In this document: in pieces, positions 1 through 19,568 of the stretch
Layout: each line of letters starts with the position of its first letter
Numbering within the stretch: position 1 is the stretch's first letter
Assembly (NCBI RefSeq): GCF_032118995.1
Contig: NC_092648.1
Coordinates: 883,001 to 947,000 of the forward strand
Origin: Asterias amurensis
Lineage: Eukaryota > Echinodermata > Asteroidea > Forcipulatida > Asteriidae
Length of the DNA stretch: 64,000 nt
Direction: 5' to 3'
Made by a program: the position numbers and the translations under genes
Notes under the pieces: model-generated
Seen by the model: the letters and a program-made list of their open reading frames with translations, nothing else
Told to the model about the DNA's origin: nothing
Databases searched by the model: none

Positions 1-1199
1 ATCTTTTTTAGAGTGTATCTTAACAACAACTTAGAATGGCTCACAAATCATGCAGTCCAATGCTCATGGATTAAGTTGTCAAAGAAAATAAGTTGCCATT
101 TTGATGACCTTGGAGTGTTTTTCTGTCCCAGATTTTTGTCCCAGATTTTTGCCCAGATTTCTGGTTTGGATTAAGAGATAGTTAGAGGTCATTTGGAATA
201 CTCTCCACGAACCCCTGACAAAACAACAGTCCGATGTTTTGTCTTCTTCACTCTAAATCCCATTGTTGTCCTAGAGATTAGAGACTTTTGTATCCAAACA
301 TCATAATCCTTAAAGCAAAAGGCCTTATCCTGAGATTTAAAGTGATCCGCCTTTTGATGCATAGACATGGTGGATTTAGGGTGAAAGTCTTAGTGGTTGG
401 GAGTGTATAGACTCAGCCACTCAAGGTTGAAATCAAATCAGTTGATACAGAACACGTTCTGATTGCAAATATTGCTGTAACCCCCCTCCCCCATTTTAGT
501 TTGATTTGATACAGATTTCTGTTGGAGTAATATGCCCTTACCTGGCTGCAATAATTAACAGCACTAGACACTAATTGCACTGGGAGAGCTGCTGACAGTA
601 TAAAACTTTGTGAGAGACGGCTCCCTCTGAAATAACGTTGTTTTTGAGAAGGAAGTAAGTTCTCACTCAAATTTTTGACTTGAATTATGAGGTCTCGAAT
701 TCAAGCATCTGAAAGTGGGACAAGGATTTTTTTCTTACTATTCTTTTGCAACTTCGATGACCAATTCAGTCCAATTCAGTTGCACAAATTTGCGTGCTTT
801 CAGATGGCTTTAAGGCCTGAAGTCTTTTATTATTTAAGTGAGAAATTACCTCTTTCTCTAAAACTACGTTACTTCAGAGGGAGTTGTTTCTCACAATATT
901 TTATGCTCTCCATCAACAGCTCTCCATTACTCGTTACCAAGTAAGTATTCAATTATGTAGAAGAGTTACAAACAGTGTCCAGTGCCTTTAAAAGAATTTG
1001 AAGCTGAGCAGAATACCGCAGCTCACCCAGACTCTTCAAAGCTCTTCCCTTCTTTATCCCAGTATAGAATATCTCCATGGGAGACTGTCTAGCTTGATAG
1101 CTAGCTAGCTTGTTTGGGTCTTCATCTATTGAAGTCAAGATTTGACAATCCATTGTTATGATTCTTCTTTGATCTTTTCTTAAAGGATTGTCACTACAG
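1..1199. other. Upstream non-coding stretch, probably intron of the DUF229 gene
   Basis: I see no convincing exon here. The stretch contains repeat DNA: from about 535 to 992 it carries phrases of the dispersed inverted-repeat element family seen at 13.4, 26.4 and 41.8 kb (the flank near ggctccctctga and a terminus close to gtgtccagtgcctttaaa). Because the DUF229 gene clearly starts upstream of the window, this is most likely intronic. Confidence 0.5.
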
Positions 1200-4100
1200 A
1201 CCTCCAGTTCTTGCTCATGTTGAGCATGGATGGCAAAAACGAGAGAATGAGGAGGTATGTAAGGTGGAAACACAACTAAAGAAGTGTCACATAATTTGTT
1301 TTACCCTTACACCCATGGTATCAGGGACTGTATACTCAGTACTTTGCCAAGTCCTGTGAAAAAAATCCCAGGCAAATCACTCTTACATCTATTTAAGAAA
1401 TGCCTGTCTAAGGTTTGAAATTGCACTACATATCATATAACCATATAATGCTGTCTTAGGTTTGTATGTTTATATTTTTTTATCAGTGTTGGGATCAGGT
1501 TGTCTTAGTGGTTTCTTTCCCTGCCTTTCAACTCTGTGGATCCCTGTTCGAATCCCACCTCGTGCCAGAGCCTTGTGTGTGGATTGGGTTTTCAGTAGTA
1601 ATGGTATCATGCTCTTTTCAATATTAACAATTTGCTTCGGTTTTGGGCAATCTCCAGTTTTCTGTTGTTAATAACTGTATCATTTTAATTGTGTTACACT
1701 CATGTGTGAAGCCTGAATTAAAAAACTAAACAAATTATCAATAAAATGTCTAATGCTGTTTGTGTTAAGACAAAGTGAGGTCAATGCAAGATGATTGAAT
1801 GCAAACAAAGTTAGTGGCCTAACATTTCAACCCTAGTAGAGTCTTTCTTGAAGGCTAAATGACAACAACCCAAGATGATTGTGAGCATTGATCCATTTTG
1901 TGACTTCACTTTAAACCCATCTTGTCACTGTATCGAGGGAGCAATATATTACATCCAAATGAAGTATATTTGTGTATATTTTGCTGTAGGTGAAACCCAA
2001 TATCCTGTCCGGTTTGTGTGATGGAAACCACATGTTACATGAATATATTCTCAACTACACCAGAGATTTCCTGAGACACCCCCATCAGGCTAAATGGGCC
2101 GCTCTGGACTTAAACGCAGCTCACAGGTTGGGACTCTATTTCAGGATAACTCATTTTGTAACTGGGGGCCATTTTTCATCAGCATACTCTGTTTTTATAA
2201 GTGTTATGGCAATTAATTTGCAATAATTACAGTCCCCCCACCCCCTCTCTATCTCTTCTGCACCATGCATTATACAGGGCAGTCAGGTTGGTTCTACAGT
2301 GGTTTATGTCCCTGCCTTTTACCTCTGTAGACTCCGGTTCGATACCTGGATTTGAAGCCTGCGTGTGGATAGTGGGTTTTCCCAACATGGGTTTTTCTCT
2401 CACAACTTTTTGATAAAAAGTTGGTGTGATATTTCCATTAGGATACTTTGCCGATTTCATCAATCAGATTCAGATTCAGATTCAGAGTCTGGCAAAGATA
2501 GGAAACTTGTGCAAAATCAAAGTCAGTTTTATATTTATAAGCCCTAGGCCTAAAAAAGAAAACAGCCCGGATGAAACCATAGAACCATGAAAAATAACAC
2601 CAGCTCCTTCCTAATCATTGTTTTTGTTCATAATTTCAAAGGGGAAATGTTTCAGACGTTTGAAGTGTTAATTCCTGTTTCATGCCATTACTTTATGTTA
2701 CTACACAGGCGACCTAGTTGCCAATAACCCCTATGTTTGTATTTGATGTTTCTTCTTCTAACGTTGTTGTTCCTGTAGGAGGGAGACAGAATCAGGCAAT
2801 CAAGTTGACACTGAACTGGCCTCCTTCCTGGAAGTAGTTTTACAAGAAAACAAGAACCTTGTAGTGGTAGGTTGATCTTTAGAGAGAGTAGATTAAAGGC
2901 ACTGTACACTATTGGTAATTACTCAAAATAATTGTTAAAATAATTGTTGGCATAAAACCTGACGTGGTAGCCAGCAATGGAGAGTTGTTGATCGTATAAA
3001 ACATTGCAAGAAATGTCTCCCTCTGAAGTATAGTGTAGGTTTAGAGAAAGGGGTAATTTCTCACTTGAATATTAAAAGACGTCGGGTCTGAAGCCTTTTT
3101 TAGCCATATGAATTATTAATAGATTTATAATAATAATTATTGTATTTTTACTCTTTGTATATATGCATCCGCAATTCGGCTTGTTGGCCGCCATGTTTGC
3201 ATTTTTAATTAACCAATAATAATAATAATAATAATAATGAAAGCACACAAAGTGCAAACATTGTGTTTTTCCATTCATTATTCTCTTGCAACGCTATGAA
3301 ATTGGACCCAAATAGCTTTCTTGGCAATTGTTCTAATTGTGAGAGGTAGGAAGTCAAACCCATTTCACCTCAAATTGTCACCTCATGTAACTTACAGAAA
3401 AATACCCGTATCTTAAGACATTAAGGTAACGAATAGCATATACTGCTTAATATAATGTCCTGTTATTTCTCAGTTTGTTTTAGGAGACCACGGTAAACCT
3501 CTACATAAAGATCCGTCACATCTTGCAAGTTACTACGAGACTTTGTTACCATTTTTATCTGTTGTCATGCCAACATGGTTGCTACAAGAACAACCTCAAG
3601 TTATGGCAAACCTTATAAGTAATCAACAACGATACCTTGTAAGTGAGTTTACTGATCAATTGTTATATATCCTAGCATCATCTTTATGACACTTCTCAGT
3701 TCTGAAATCTACTCTGTGGTAGTAGAGAAGTCTCTCAAATTCTGAAAAATTTACTACGAGGCAGTAACTTATATAGCAAGACAAGTTATCAAAACATAAT
3801 ATACCCAGCAAGTTGTTATCGAACAATGCAATTACCACTTTTATGGTCCAGTAATCCATCCTTTCATACTGAACATCTTTTTTCCTCACCACTTTACTCC
3901 TACTGATTCATAGCCACCAATTGTTTCTGAAACAGAAACTTTGATTGGCTGTTATTTTCCCACTTCTTTCTGGATCCTTCCCTAAATCCCTTTCCCCTCT
4001 CTTTTTCTATATGTAATTGTTTGTACTTGGTTTAGGCCTCTGAAGAAGGTCCGGTTCGGATCGAAAGCTAAGGCCATCTACCTTACTCATTACATGCATA

Positions 4101-6695
4101 TACCCAGCGAGTTGATATACATGTATATACATGGTGTTACTGCAATCCAAATATACATAGATATCTCACTATGCAATGCCTAAAAACCCAATTATCATCT
4201 TGATGGTTGCAGACATCTTATTGGTGAAATAGTTCAAACAGACTCTACAAATGTTGAGCTGCTTTGAAGAAGCAGTAATAATTGGTGACAGATTTATGGT
4301 TAAATCACCAGTAATTGGTTGTGTAGCTCTTTAACAACTTTGAATATTTGAGCTTTGGTTGACAAGCTTGAGAAGAAGTAATAATTGATGACAGATAACC
4401 AGTTAAATCACTGATGACTGATTGTGAAACCCAATAACATCTTTCAATAAATATATTCCTAGGTACAAGCCGATCTACATTTAAGCATGAAGTCTCTCCT
4501 TCATTATCCCTACATGGAGAGAGTAGACGGCGTCGTTGCCTCTAAAGCTGTCAACATTTTCACCAAGGAAATTCCCAGCCACCGGTCATGTGAGCAAGCT
4601 AACATTCCTGCCTGGACCTGTGTGTGTGGCTTCATGCAGGTAAACATGACAATGCATCTGCGTCTTAATTCAACAAGGAAGCCTTTACTTACAGCTCTAC
4701 TTCAGAGACTATTTTGGTTCGGCAGTGTTTGGAAGTTTTCAAAGAGTGAAAGAGTAAATGAGTTGACCGTGTTTGGAAGTTTTCAATGAGCCTTTGCTTA
4801 CAACTCTACTACACAAACTATTTCTGATTTGACCGTGTTTGAAAGTTTTCAATGAGTGAAAGAGGAAGACGATGGTTTGACTGTGTTTGGAAGTTTTCAA
4901 TGAGTAAAAGAGTAAATAGTTTGACCGTGTTTGGAAGTTTTCAATGAGTGAAAGAGGTGCTGGCTTGACGGTGTATGGAAGTTTTCAATGAATGAAAGAG
5001 TCCATTCATGAGGTTTACTGTGACGGGTGACAGCACTAATGATGTAGACTCAGGAGTCAATATGGTTATTTAATGAGAGAGTAGATGTTAAGAGTTTGGT
5101 ATATTTAATGATGGGGGATTATACACTCTCATTAGGCAATTATTGAGTCACTTAGAGAGATCTCTACACAGTGGGATTGATGTCATTGTGTAAGGCAATC
5201 TGGAATCAGACTGGGTACCTTCAAGTCAAGCAGAGTCTGAATAACCAGCTTTCAGTACCAGCTGTTTGGGGTGTGTGGTTTGAACCTAAAATTCCCAGCT
5301 TCTTGAGGGTTGCAAATCTGTATTCGAAACAAGTGTTTCTCACCAAACAAAATGTATCTTGCTGATTTGTGTTGCCTTAATAGTCACAAATATTTCTCGA
5401 GTGATAATGCCCTCTCTTGAGAACATGTCTATTATGGGTCATGTACTATGTATGACCCATAATAATAACAATAATATTAATAATGTATAACTGATGAAAC
5501 ATACATGAGTACATATGATGAGTACTTAAAGAAGAACATCACTCCAAACAAATTTTGAATGAACTGTCAAAGGAGTAGTCAACCGCCAGTTCTTTTTACA
5601 CATGGCGCTACCGCAAACCTCACCTAAGTATACTCCCACTTTGCTAAGTTTCAAATCCTACTTAAGAAATGTCTTTTTTTGTCTTAGAGTGGACCAATAA
5701 AAGATCCATGTTAATCCTTCATAATCTAAATCATTCATAAAGTACAGCATATTTTAAAACACCACATTATTAAAAAATAAATATTGCTTATAATTATCGT
5801 AACTCTCTTCTCCTACACAGAAACTACCCGAGTCTGACTGGACACCGAGACACACCAGTATGGTCCAATACACACTGGATTACATTAATAAGATGCATAG
5901 CCCAGAGATGCTTGCCTCTAAGACCACCAGTATAACCGAGGAGTCATCTTGCATTGATCTGCACTTCAGGAGAATCTTAAGTGTTGTTGTTAACGAGAAC
6001 AAAGAAGAATCCTTACACTCAGCGAGACGTTTTGTTCATCATTTGTCATTTCAAACTATTGAAGAAGACACTGTGTGGTCTGTCATTATGGGTAATCAAA
6101 TGGACATTAAACAGGTATGTAGCGCCAGCTCTTGCAAAACCTTTTAACAAAATTCATGATAATTCTTGATGCCTATTTGAGCTAAAAACAAAATGCTTTC
6201 CGATGCATTCATCTTCAGAGTTGGGATGCATAAAAAACACAAATGGTGAGCCAAGAAGACAATCGATGGTAACCAAACACAAACATGACAATAAATAGCA
6301 CACTGACAGAGCACCAGTGCGATCTCGCATAACATGGGACGTCCCATTGTTGGGAATGCAATGTGCGTGATCGTGTGAATTTTTGTCATGATATTGCATG
6401 CAACCTTTGGAATAGCCAACTGGCGCCAAAACAATGGTTGTTGGTTTTCGGTTCTCGTGTCAAAAGGTCTCTACACGAGAGCATATAAAAAGTTATAAAA
6501 TACAAATATTGATAAAGTATGTATTCATTTGTTAAAGTAAGCAAATTCCAACTTTGTCTTTAACAGGTGAAACAAATCACCCTGTATCAACCTTACGATG
6601 TCTGCTGGGACAGACGAGTTCCTCTACAATTCTGTGTTTGTATCAAGCCTTCACAACAAGCTCCAACAATATTACATCAACCGCCTGTCAGGTGA
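1200..6695 (+). CDS. DUF229 family protein (alkaline phosphatase/sulfatase superfamily), 3' part
   Basis: Exons read from GT-AG borders in continuous phase: 1200-1254 (tentative), 1990-2126, 2779-2866, 3474-3638, 4463-4639, 5821-6114 and 6567-6695 (TGA at 6693-6695), about 347 aa of the C-terminal part. The exon at 3474 encodes FVLGDHGKPL; DHG is a metal-ligand motif of the alkaline-phosphatase/sulfatase fold. The exon at 4463 encodes ADLHLSMKSLL followed by a Cys-rich segment (RSCEQANIPAWTCVC), matching the usual DUF229 order: DHG, then D-L-H, then a Cys cluster. The N-terminal half, signal peptide or anchor and nucleophile lie outside the window. The substrate is unknown; the family is expanded in nematodes and some marine invertebrates. 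The exon at 1200 rests only on splice sites, phase and fit. The donor at 2127 (AG/gttggg) is weak. Confidence 0.85.
1495..1610 (+). mobile_element. tRNA-derived SINE fragment
   Basis: It shares ttgtcttagtggtttctttc, a B box tgttcgaatcccacc and the following tgtgtggattgggttttcag with the 33.43-kb SINE. Intronic in the DUF229 gene. Confidence 0.6.
2279..2410 (+). mobile_element. tRNA-derived SINE fragment
   Basis: gcagtcaggttggttctaca, a B box ggttcgatacctgg and cgtgtggatagtgggttttc identify it as the same SINE family. It lies directly after the DUF229 exon ending at 2126. Confidence 0.6.
2893..3085 (+). mobile_element. Truncated copy of the GGCAGTGGACACTATTGG inverted-repeat element
   Basis: It starts with ttaaaggcactgtacactattgg-like sequence and runs through 'gtaattactcaaaataattg' and the ggctccctctga-like phrase. 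This is the left half of the non-autonomous element seen complete at 13.4, 26.4 and 41.8 kb. It lies in a DUF229 intron. Confidence 0.6.
4039..4140 (+). mobile_element. Retroelement-end fragment with hairpin-CGAAA motif
   Basis: CTGAAGAAGGTCC-loop-GGATCGAAAGC (hairpin stem 4048-4062) is followed by ttaccttactcattacatgc and the phrase 'catggtgttactgcaa'. That last phrase recurs (in either orientation) near 14.81, 37.45, 48.25, 49.89 and 61.95 kb. The arrangement resembles the conserved ends of Penelope-like retroelements. Confidence 0.4.
4721..5005 (+). repeat. Minisatellite, unit about 44 bp, six copies
   Basis: The unit core 'gtgtttggaagttttcaatg', followed by agtgaaagag, recurs six times with small differences inside the DUF229 intron between exons ending at 4639 and starting at 5821. 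Units differ in length because of a variable spacer. Confidence 0.9.
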
Positions 6696-7045
6696 ACCAA
6701 GCGACCAGAGAGCTAGAAAGAGTATAACATCAACTAGGCCAAAGATGGACTCAACCAGAGAGTTATAACACCAACCGGCCATCGGGTGGACTCGACAACC
6801 AGAGAGCTAGAAATGGTATTACATCAACCTCCAGTCAGTGAACAGCTAGAAACGGTTATTACACCAGCCGGCCATCCGGTGAACTGAACAACCATAGCTA
6901 GAAATTGTATTACATCCACTAGGCAAAAGGTGGACTCACAAGACAGCTATAAAGGGTATTACATGTACATCAACAAGCCGTAAGGAGAACCAAACAACAA
7001 GATGCTAGAAATGGTATTACATGTACACACTTGCAGCCAAGACTT
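6667..7045 (+). repeat. Degenerate tandem repeat spanning the DUF229 stop codon and 3' UTR
   Basis: Units of about 40-60 bp begin tattacatcaac, contain a cgg-tgaac core and end with gagagctagaaa. At least six can be followed from 6669 to about 7040. The first unit contains the last ten or so codons and the TGA of the DUF229 gene, so the coding C-terminus is made of repeat sequence. Confidence 0.8.
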
Positions 7046-8252
7046 AACCAGGTTAAAGCATCAAAACAAGATTACAATGCCATTGAGCCAGTAACTTTAT
7101 TACAAAACTAACTAGGCCTAACCAGATTACAACACTTGCCAGTTCATTGAACCGGATTACAACACAAGCCAGGCCAGAACTGGATTACAACCACGTCATG
7201 ACATGATAATAACACTTGTTAATTGATCAAGTGATTTCCTACACCAGTCAGTTAATGCCTGGATTGCAATGATTAAAAATGGGATAAATATCAACGTCAA
7301 TTCAAAGAAAACCTTCTAAGATTCAGTCATGGTGGAGAAAGGAATGTGAACAATGAGTAAAGTTGCTCAGGTTTGATTTATGCTGCAACAATACTAAATA
7401 CATTTATATAATTATGGAAGAAGAATTTTTCTTTAAGATGGAGCTTGGGAATACCATGCCAATATTTTGGTCAAAAATCACTTCTTTTCAAGAGTGAAAC
7501 TAGAATGTTATCAAAGAAGTATTTTGTAGTTGCTTTTACACATTGCCTGTGCATTGGAAGTTCACCCATCAATGAATTTATGATTAAATGTTTATTTTGT
7601 GGCTATATTTGTTCAGATTTAAGAGGTATAGTGGCGCTGTCGGCACCAGGGTGCAAATTCACAATTTCCTGTTTTAGCGTGAAGGCCGGAAACATGAGTG
7701 GGGGAAGTGTGTTTATATTTGACATGTCCACCATCTCTATGGAGACCAAACAACTGCCTGTCAGAAAGTGCAAATATATTCCACATTAAAACAAACCGTG
7801 TGTGTTCAACACTCTTTCATCAGTCAATTTAACTTGATAATGATCATGAAGGGTTTATATTAAGCAATGACTGTTTTTGCATCTTATCTTTACAAAACTG
7901 TTTTTCTTTTAAATCTTAAAGTGTTTCAAAAACAAATCCTTAAATGAAACATGGATTGAATTAATATAGGCAATACAATTTTTTTTTTAAAGAAAGGCGT
8001 GTTAGTTATTTGCTCAAATTTTTCTGCTCATTAAAAAGATGATAAAAACTGTTTGTTAAAATTTAGCTGATGATTTTTTTTATATAAAACATGATGTCAT
8101 CACAAATCATACATCATTAAAAATTACTGTTGAAATGAAGCAGACCTATATATGAAAAACAAATTATAAACATGGTATCACCACAATTATTTCTGACAAG
8201 CACACCCCCGAACAAAGATATTGACAAAATAGTGAGATTGCCAATATTGTAC

Positions 8253-8335
8253 TAGACAGCTCCGGTGGTAAAGCACCAGTATGTAAATATGGAGGTCACA
8301 GGCTCAAGTCCCATGCCAGTCAATTATTGCATGTT
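8253..8335 (+). mobile_element. tRNA-derived SINE fragment
   Basis: It contains an A-box-like ggtggtaaagcacc and a B-box-like ggctcaagtccc at tRNA spacing. There is no acceptor-stem pairing, so this is a SINE relic and not a tRNA gene. Confidence 0.45.
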
Positions 8336-9619
8336 TACCAAAGACTGAATTAAAATGTGAAATGAAAAACCAGCATATGAGTCTTTCAAACACCAGACAG
8401 AAAACTCAGGCCTGCAATTACACGAAGGGCGCGTAGGCCATGACCTATGTTGCCCTGGTCTTGTCCTTAGTGCCCTTTCAAAAGTGTCCCATAGGTTTTA
8501 CGATTTTCCAATGGAAGTGCCCTTTGCAATATGAAAATGGCCTTGCCTTTTCAAAGATGAAACTCCATGCCTGGAAAACTAACAATATTATTGTAGTTTT
8601 TGATCTAGTGCAATTTTGATTCTTTAAGAAGCTTGGATGAGTTAATCTAAAACAGTCTAAAATGGATTTGTTTCCCAGTCACGCCTGAAATTATACTCAG
8701 GCCATGGCCCCCGTTGCGCTGGTCTTGGCCTTGGTGCCCCTTCAAAAGTTTCTGATTGACTTGACGATTTTCCAATGGAAGTGCCCTTTGCAAAATGAAA
8801 AGGCCTTGCCTTTTCAAGATGAAATTATGGGTCTGATGGCCTGCCAAGTTGTTCAATAATTCTAAGGGGGGGGGGGGGGGTAGTTGTGAGGATAAGGTTC
8901 CCTAGTTTGAATCATGGCACTTTATACAGGAGCCCAACCGGAGTATAATGGCAGTGAAATGTAAACAGCGAGTGGTACTATGACACTTATTGTGCCAATA
9001 AATCTCTTAAACTATCATCAACTTGGCCGGTTTGTTGACATTACAGAAATCACTGCAAAAAGGTCAACTGCAGGGTTGTATAAACTCCCAATGAAAACGG
9101 AATTCCAAACCAACATGGAGCTGCGAATCAACAAATAAAAACGCTGTATCATGGGCCAAGTGTGGATTACAACATTTATGGTCATGATGTTAATCCAATG
9201 AGCAATTTCAGACAAATTAATGTCATCTTTGATAAGTTATGGGATTTGATTTAGTTTATGTTCACATTCACATGCTGTCATAGTAGATCAAACAGCGGTA
9301 CTAGTTAACAATGTGGACCCAAAAATTTTAAAAGGCTGATTTTTAAGTTCAGCAGGCTGGCTTTAAAAGTTTAATTCAGATAAAAGTCTGAAATTTCTCA
9401 ACCCTGCATAATTGACTAAACTTTGATTATGAATCAAAATCCTCAGAAGTAGAATGTTTGTAAATTGTTGTTTCTTACAAATTGTCAAACAGACAAGTGA
9501 GGGATTCTGATTTGAGAAAATCAACTGCTGAAGTAAATTAATATATATATCAACTGATAAAATGATTTGTCTGTAGATTTTGTATTGTCTGATTTTTACT
9601 TATCAGTATCTACTTGCAA

Positions 9620-9757
9620 AAATCAAGGTTTTATTTATCAGTGAGTAAATCAAGATTTTATTTATCAGTGAGTAAACCAAGGTTTTATTTATCAGTGAGT
9701 AAATCAAGGTTTTATTTATCAGTGAGTAAATCAAGGTTTTATTTATCAGTGAGTAAA
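9620..9757 (+). repeat. 28-bp tandem repeat, about five copies
   Basis: The unit is 'ggttttatttatcagtgag' plus taaatcaa, repeated almost perfectly about five times. Low divergence suggests a young minisatellite. Confidence 0.95.
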
Positions 9758-10576
9758 TATAGAGGATGAGAGATGTGTTTTGATGAATTCAATTGAATTT
9801 TGCCAATTATTTTGTAAATCTGAAATCCTTTGCTCCTTGTACAAGTATGAATTGTATGCTGGAATTTATGTACATGTAAATGTTTCATTATTTAATCAGA
9901 ATATCAAAATAGGAGTAGATCTCATAATTTAAAAGTAGTCCCAAATACCTTGCAGGGAATACTGTATGTAACAGCGCCTTGAGCGTCACTGAGTGACGGA
10001 TATGAGCCCTATATAAGAAGCCACTATTACTATTATTATTATTACTATTATTATTAACGGTACTACAACGCCCAGGTATGTAAATTTTCAGCTATTTTTT
10101 CAGTTTTTCCTGTTGTGAAATTAAAACAAATCTGCATATTGCATGCCTGCAAGAAAACATCAGTTTATAAATCCCAAATTAATTTAACAAAATTGAAGTA
10201 AAATATTGTTAACCACACTTTTTTTTATTATGACTCTTCAATGTGTATTCCTGTGTTGCATTAGCATGTACATATCAGATAAAATGTACAGTATTTATTT
10301 ACATTTATACAATATTAAAAAGATGACAATAGTATTCCTAATGCTTTGCTTGTCTTGGTGTTATCATTGCCTTTGCGTGGTCGAACCCAGTCATATTTAT
10401 TATATTATGGTGCAATCTTGTCCTAAAATCCATGTTCACATTAATCCAACCAGCATCGTTTCTTACCACAAATCTCACCCAAGCCAGAACCCAACCTTAT
10501 AGAAATATAAACTCATGTTATTATGAGTAGGATAAGAAAAACACGACTTTCACCAAGGCCCAAATTCATAGAGCTG

Positions 10577-10953
10577 CTTAAAGGAACACGTTGCCTTGGA
10601 TCGGTCGAGTTGTTTATAAAAAGCGTTTGTAACCAATTGTTAACAAATGCATATGGTTAGAAAGATGTTGTAAAAGTAGAATACAATGATCCACACAAAC
10701 ATGTCTCGAAATTGCACGTTTTTCCTTTTACCTCGTCGACTAGCACAGTCGGCCATTTATGGGAGTCATTTATGGGCCGACCATGTTAGTTCGCACAGTA
10801 AAAGGAAAACCACGCAATTTCGAGGCAAATTTGTGTGGATCATTGTATTCTACTTTGAAAACATCTTTCCAATCATATGCATTTTATAACAAACGGTTAC
10901 AAACGCTTTTTATAGACCAACTCATCCGATCCAAGGCAACGTGTTCCTTTAAG
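10577..10953. mobile_element. 377-bp foldback/MITE element
   Basis: The ends are cttaaaggaacacgttgcc and its reverse complement ggcaacgtgttcctttaag. Pairing continues through both arms, about 185 bp each: for example caatgatccacac in the left arm matches gtgtggatcattg in the right, and aaacgcttttta mirrors taaaaagcgttt. It is non-coding. It appears inserted next to another repeat end (ggcccaaattcatagagctg) of the type found complete at 54.1 kb. Confidence 0.9.
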
Positions 10954-11764
10954 CACACAAATATGTACATCCTATTCGATATACTATTCATAGGGTCTAG
11001 ATTTGATCACAAGAAATGTTTCTGATCAGGAATTTAAACTTTCTGGAGAATTCAAGTTTCTACATGAGAAAGACAGATTTAAGTGTTTTTATGTCTGTCT
11101 ATCTGTTAGTCAATATGTGATCATTGCATAAAAATGTTGATGACAAACCAAACCAGGGATGATCTCTTAAACACTCTCAAGAATTTTGTTGATATGAAAC
11201 CTAACAGTTGTCAAGTCTATAAACCTTAATTAGTACTGACGCAAGAGTATTCATATAGTCAAACCAAGCTCAAACAAACTGCTTCCAATAGAATAGTACT
11301 TGCATTTCCAAAATTAATAAAAACATGCTTTATATCCTAAAACATCACAATCCTTGCCTTTTATGAACAAATATTTGCTTATATATAGTGTTTCACCCTT
11401 ACACCAACAATGTGTATTAAGCACTGTATACTCAGTACTTTGTGAACAAAATCCACATGCAAATCACTGAGGTGAGATTCGAACCCATGACCGTTGCATT
11501 CTGAGTGATCTGCATCCCGACCACCCGAATGATTTGCCTATGGATTTGTCCACAGAACTCTGGAAAGTACAGTGTATACAGTGTTTGATACCCATCGGTG
11601 TAAGGTTAAAACAGATTATATTCTTTATCCCGATGCAAATATAACATCTATTAAATGACTGCCCTTCAGATGAAATCAATTTGTCAAGACATTGTTCTCA
11701 TATTTATTGACATCAGAAAAGTAAAAACAAAACGGTCCAACCTTGTATTTCATTCCTCTACGCA

Positions 11765-19289
<7,525 letters not shown>

Positions 19290-19568
19290 TTTGCAAATTC
19301 GCACTTATTCGTTTGTTCGAGATACGGCAATCTTTCCTCCAATAACTAAACTGGTTACCACTCTACTGCCGTAGTTTTGAAGCAACCTGTCCGAATACCA
19401 GGGAAATAGCATGTGTGTTTGTTGATGTGGTCGGTACAAAAGTTACTGGAATTTTCTTTAGGAAAAGGAGGCCTTCTTTCAGCTTAAAATTTTGTAATGT
19501 AACTTTATTTCAGCTCAACGAAAAACAAGGGATTTAAAGGTCAAATCTGTAGTACAAATTACAATACA
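19290..19568. promoter_or_regulatory. Bidirectional promoter region of KAT5 and POLR3F
   Basis: Only 279 bp separate the two divergent start codons, so both 5' UTRs and core promoters must lie here, unless further non-coding exons exist. A CCAAT motif is visible (tccaataac, about 19338). I see no clear TATA box placed for either gene. A possible splice acceptor (tttatttcag, ending about 19513) could mark a 5'-UTR intron for POLR3F. Assignment of a promoter is inference from geometry. Confidence 0.7.

Larger units (their letters stand above)
7046..11764. other. Intergenic stretch between DUF229 and KAT5, repeat-rich, no gene seen
   Basis: No conserved coding segment was found. It holds the presumed DUF229 3' UTR (a possible AATAAA at 8997-9002, low certainty), a 15-G run at 8866-8880, copies of the GGCCTG element near 8405 and 8685, a SINE-like segment near 8255, a 28-bp minisatellite at 9.6 kb, a large foldback at 10.58 kb and a SINE fragment near 11.47 kb. 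KAT5 3' UTR should occupy the last part. Confidence 0.6.

Noticed and set aside
687-944. Possible upstream DUF229 exon (85-residue open frame)
   Set aside because: The sequence is part of the dispersed inverted-repeat family; its frame encodes repeat DNA.
6144-6434. Overlapping minus-strand open frames in the last DUF229 intron
   Set aside because: They are intronic, with no conserved motif and low-complexity hydrophobic composition.
8866-8880. Promoter G-quadruplex
   Set aside because: A single uninterrupted G run in repeat DNA, far from any gene start; similar poly-G/poly-C runs occur at 24.0, 26.4, 37.2 and 63.7 kb.
9620-9757. CRISPR-like array
   Set aside because: The repeats are directly adjacent without spacers; a simple tandem array.
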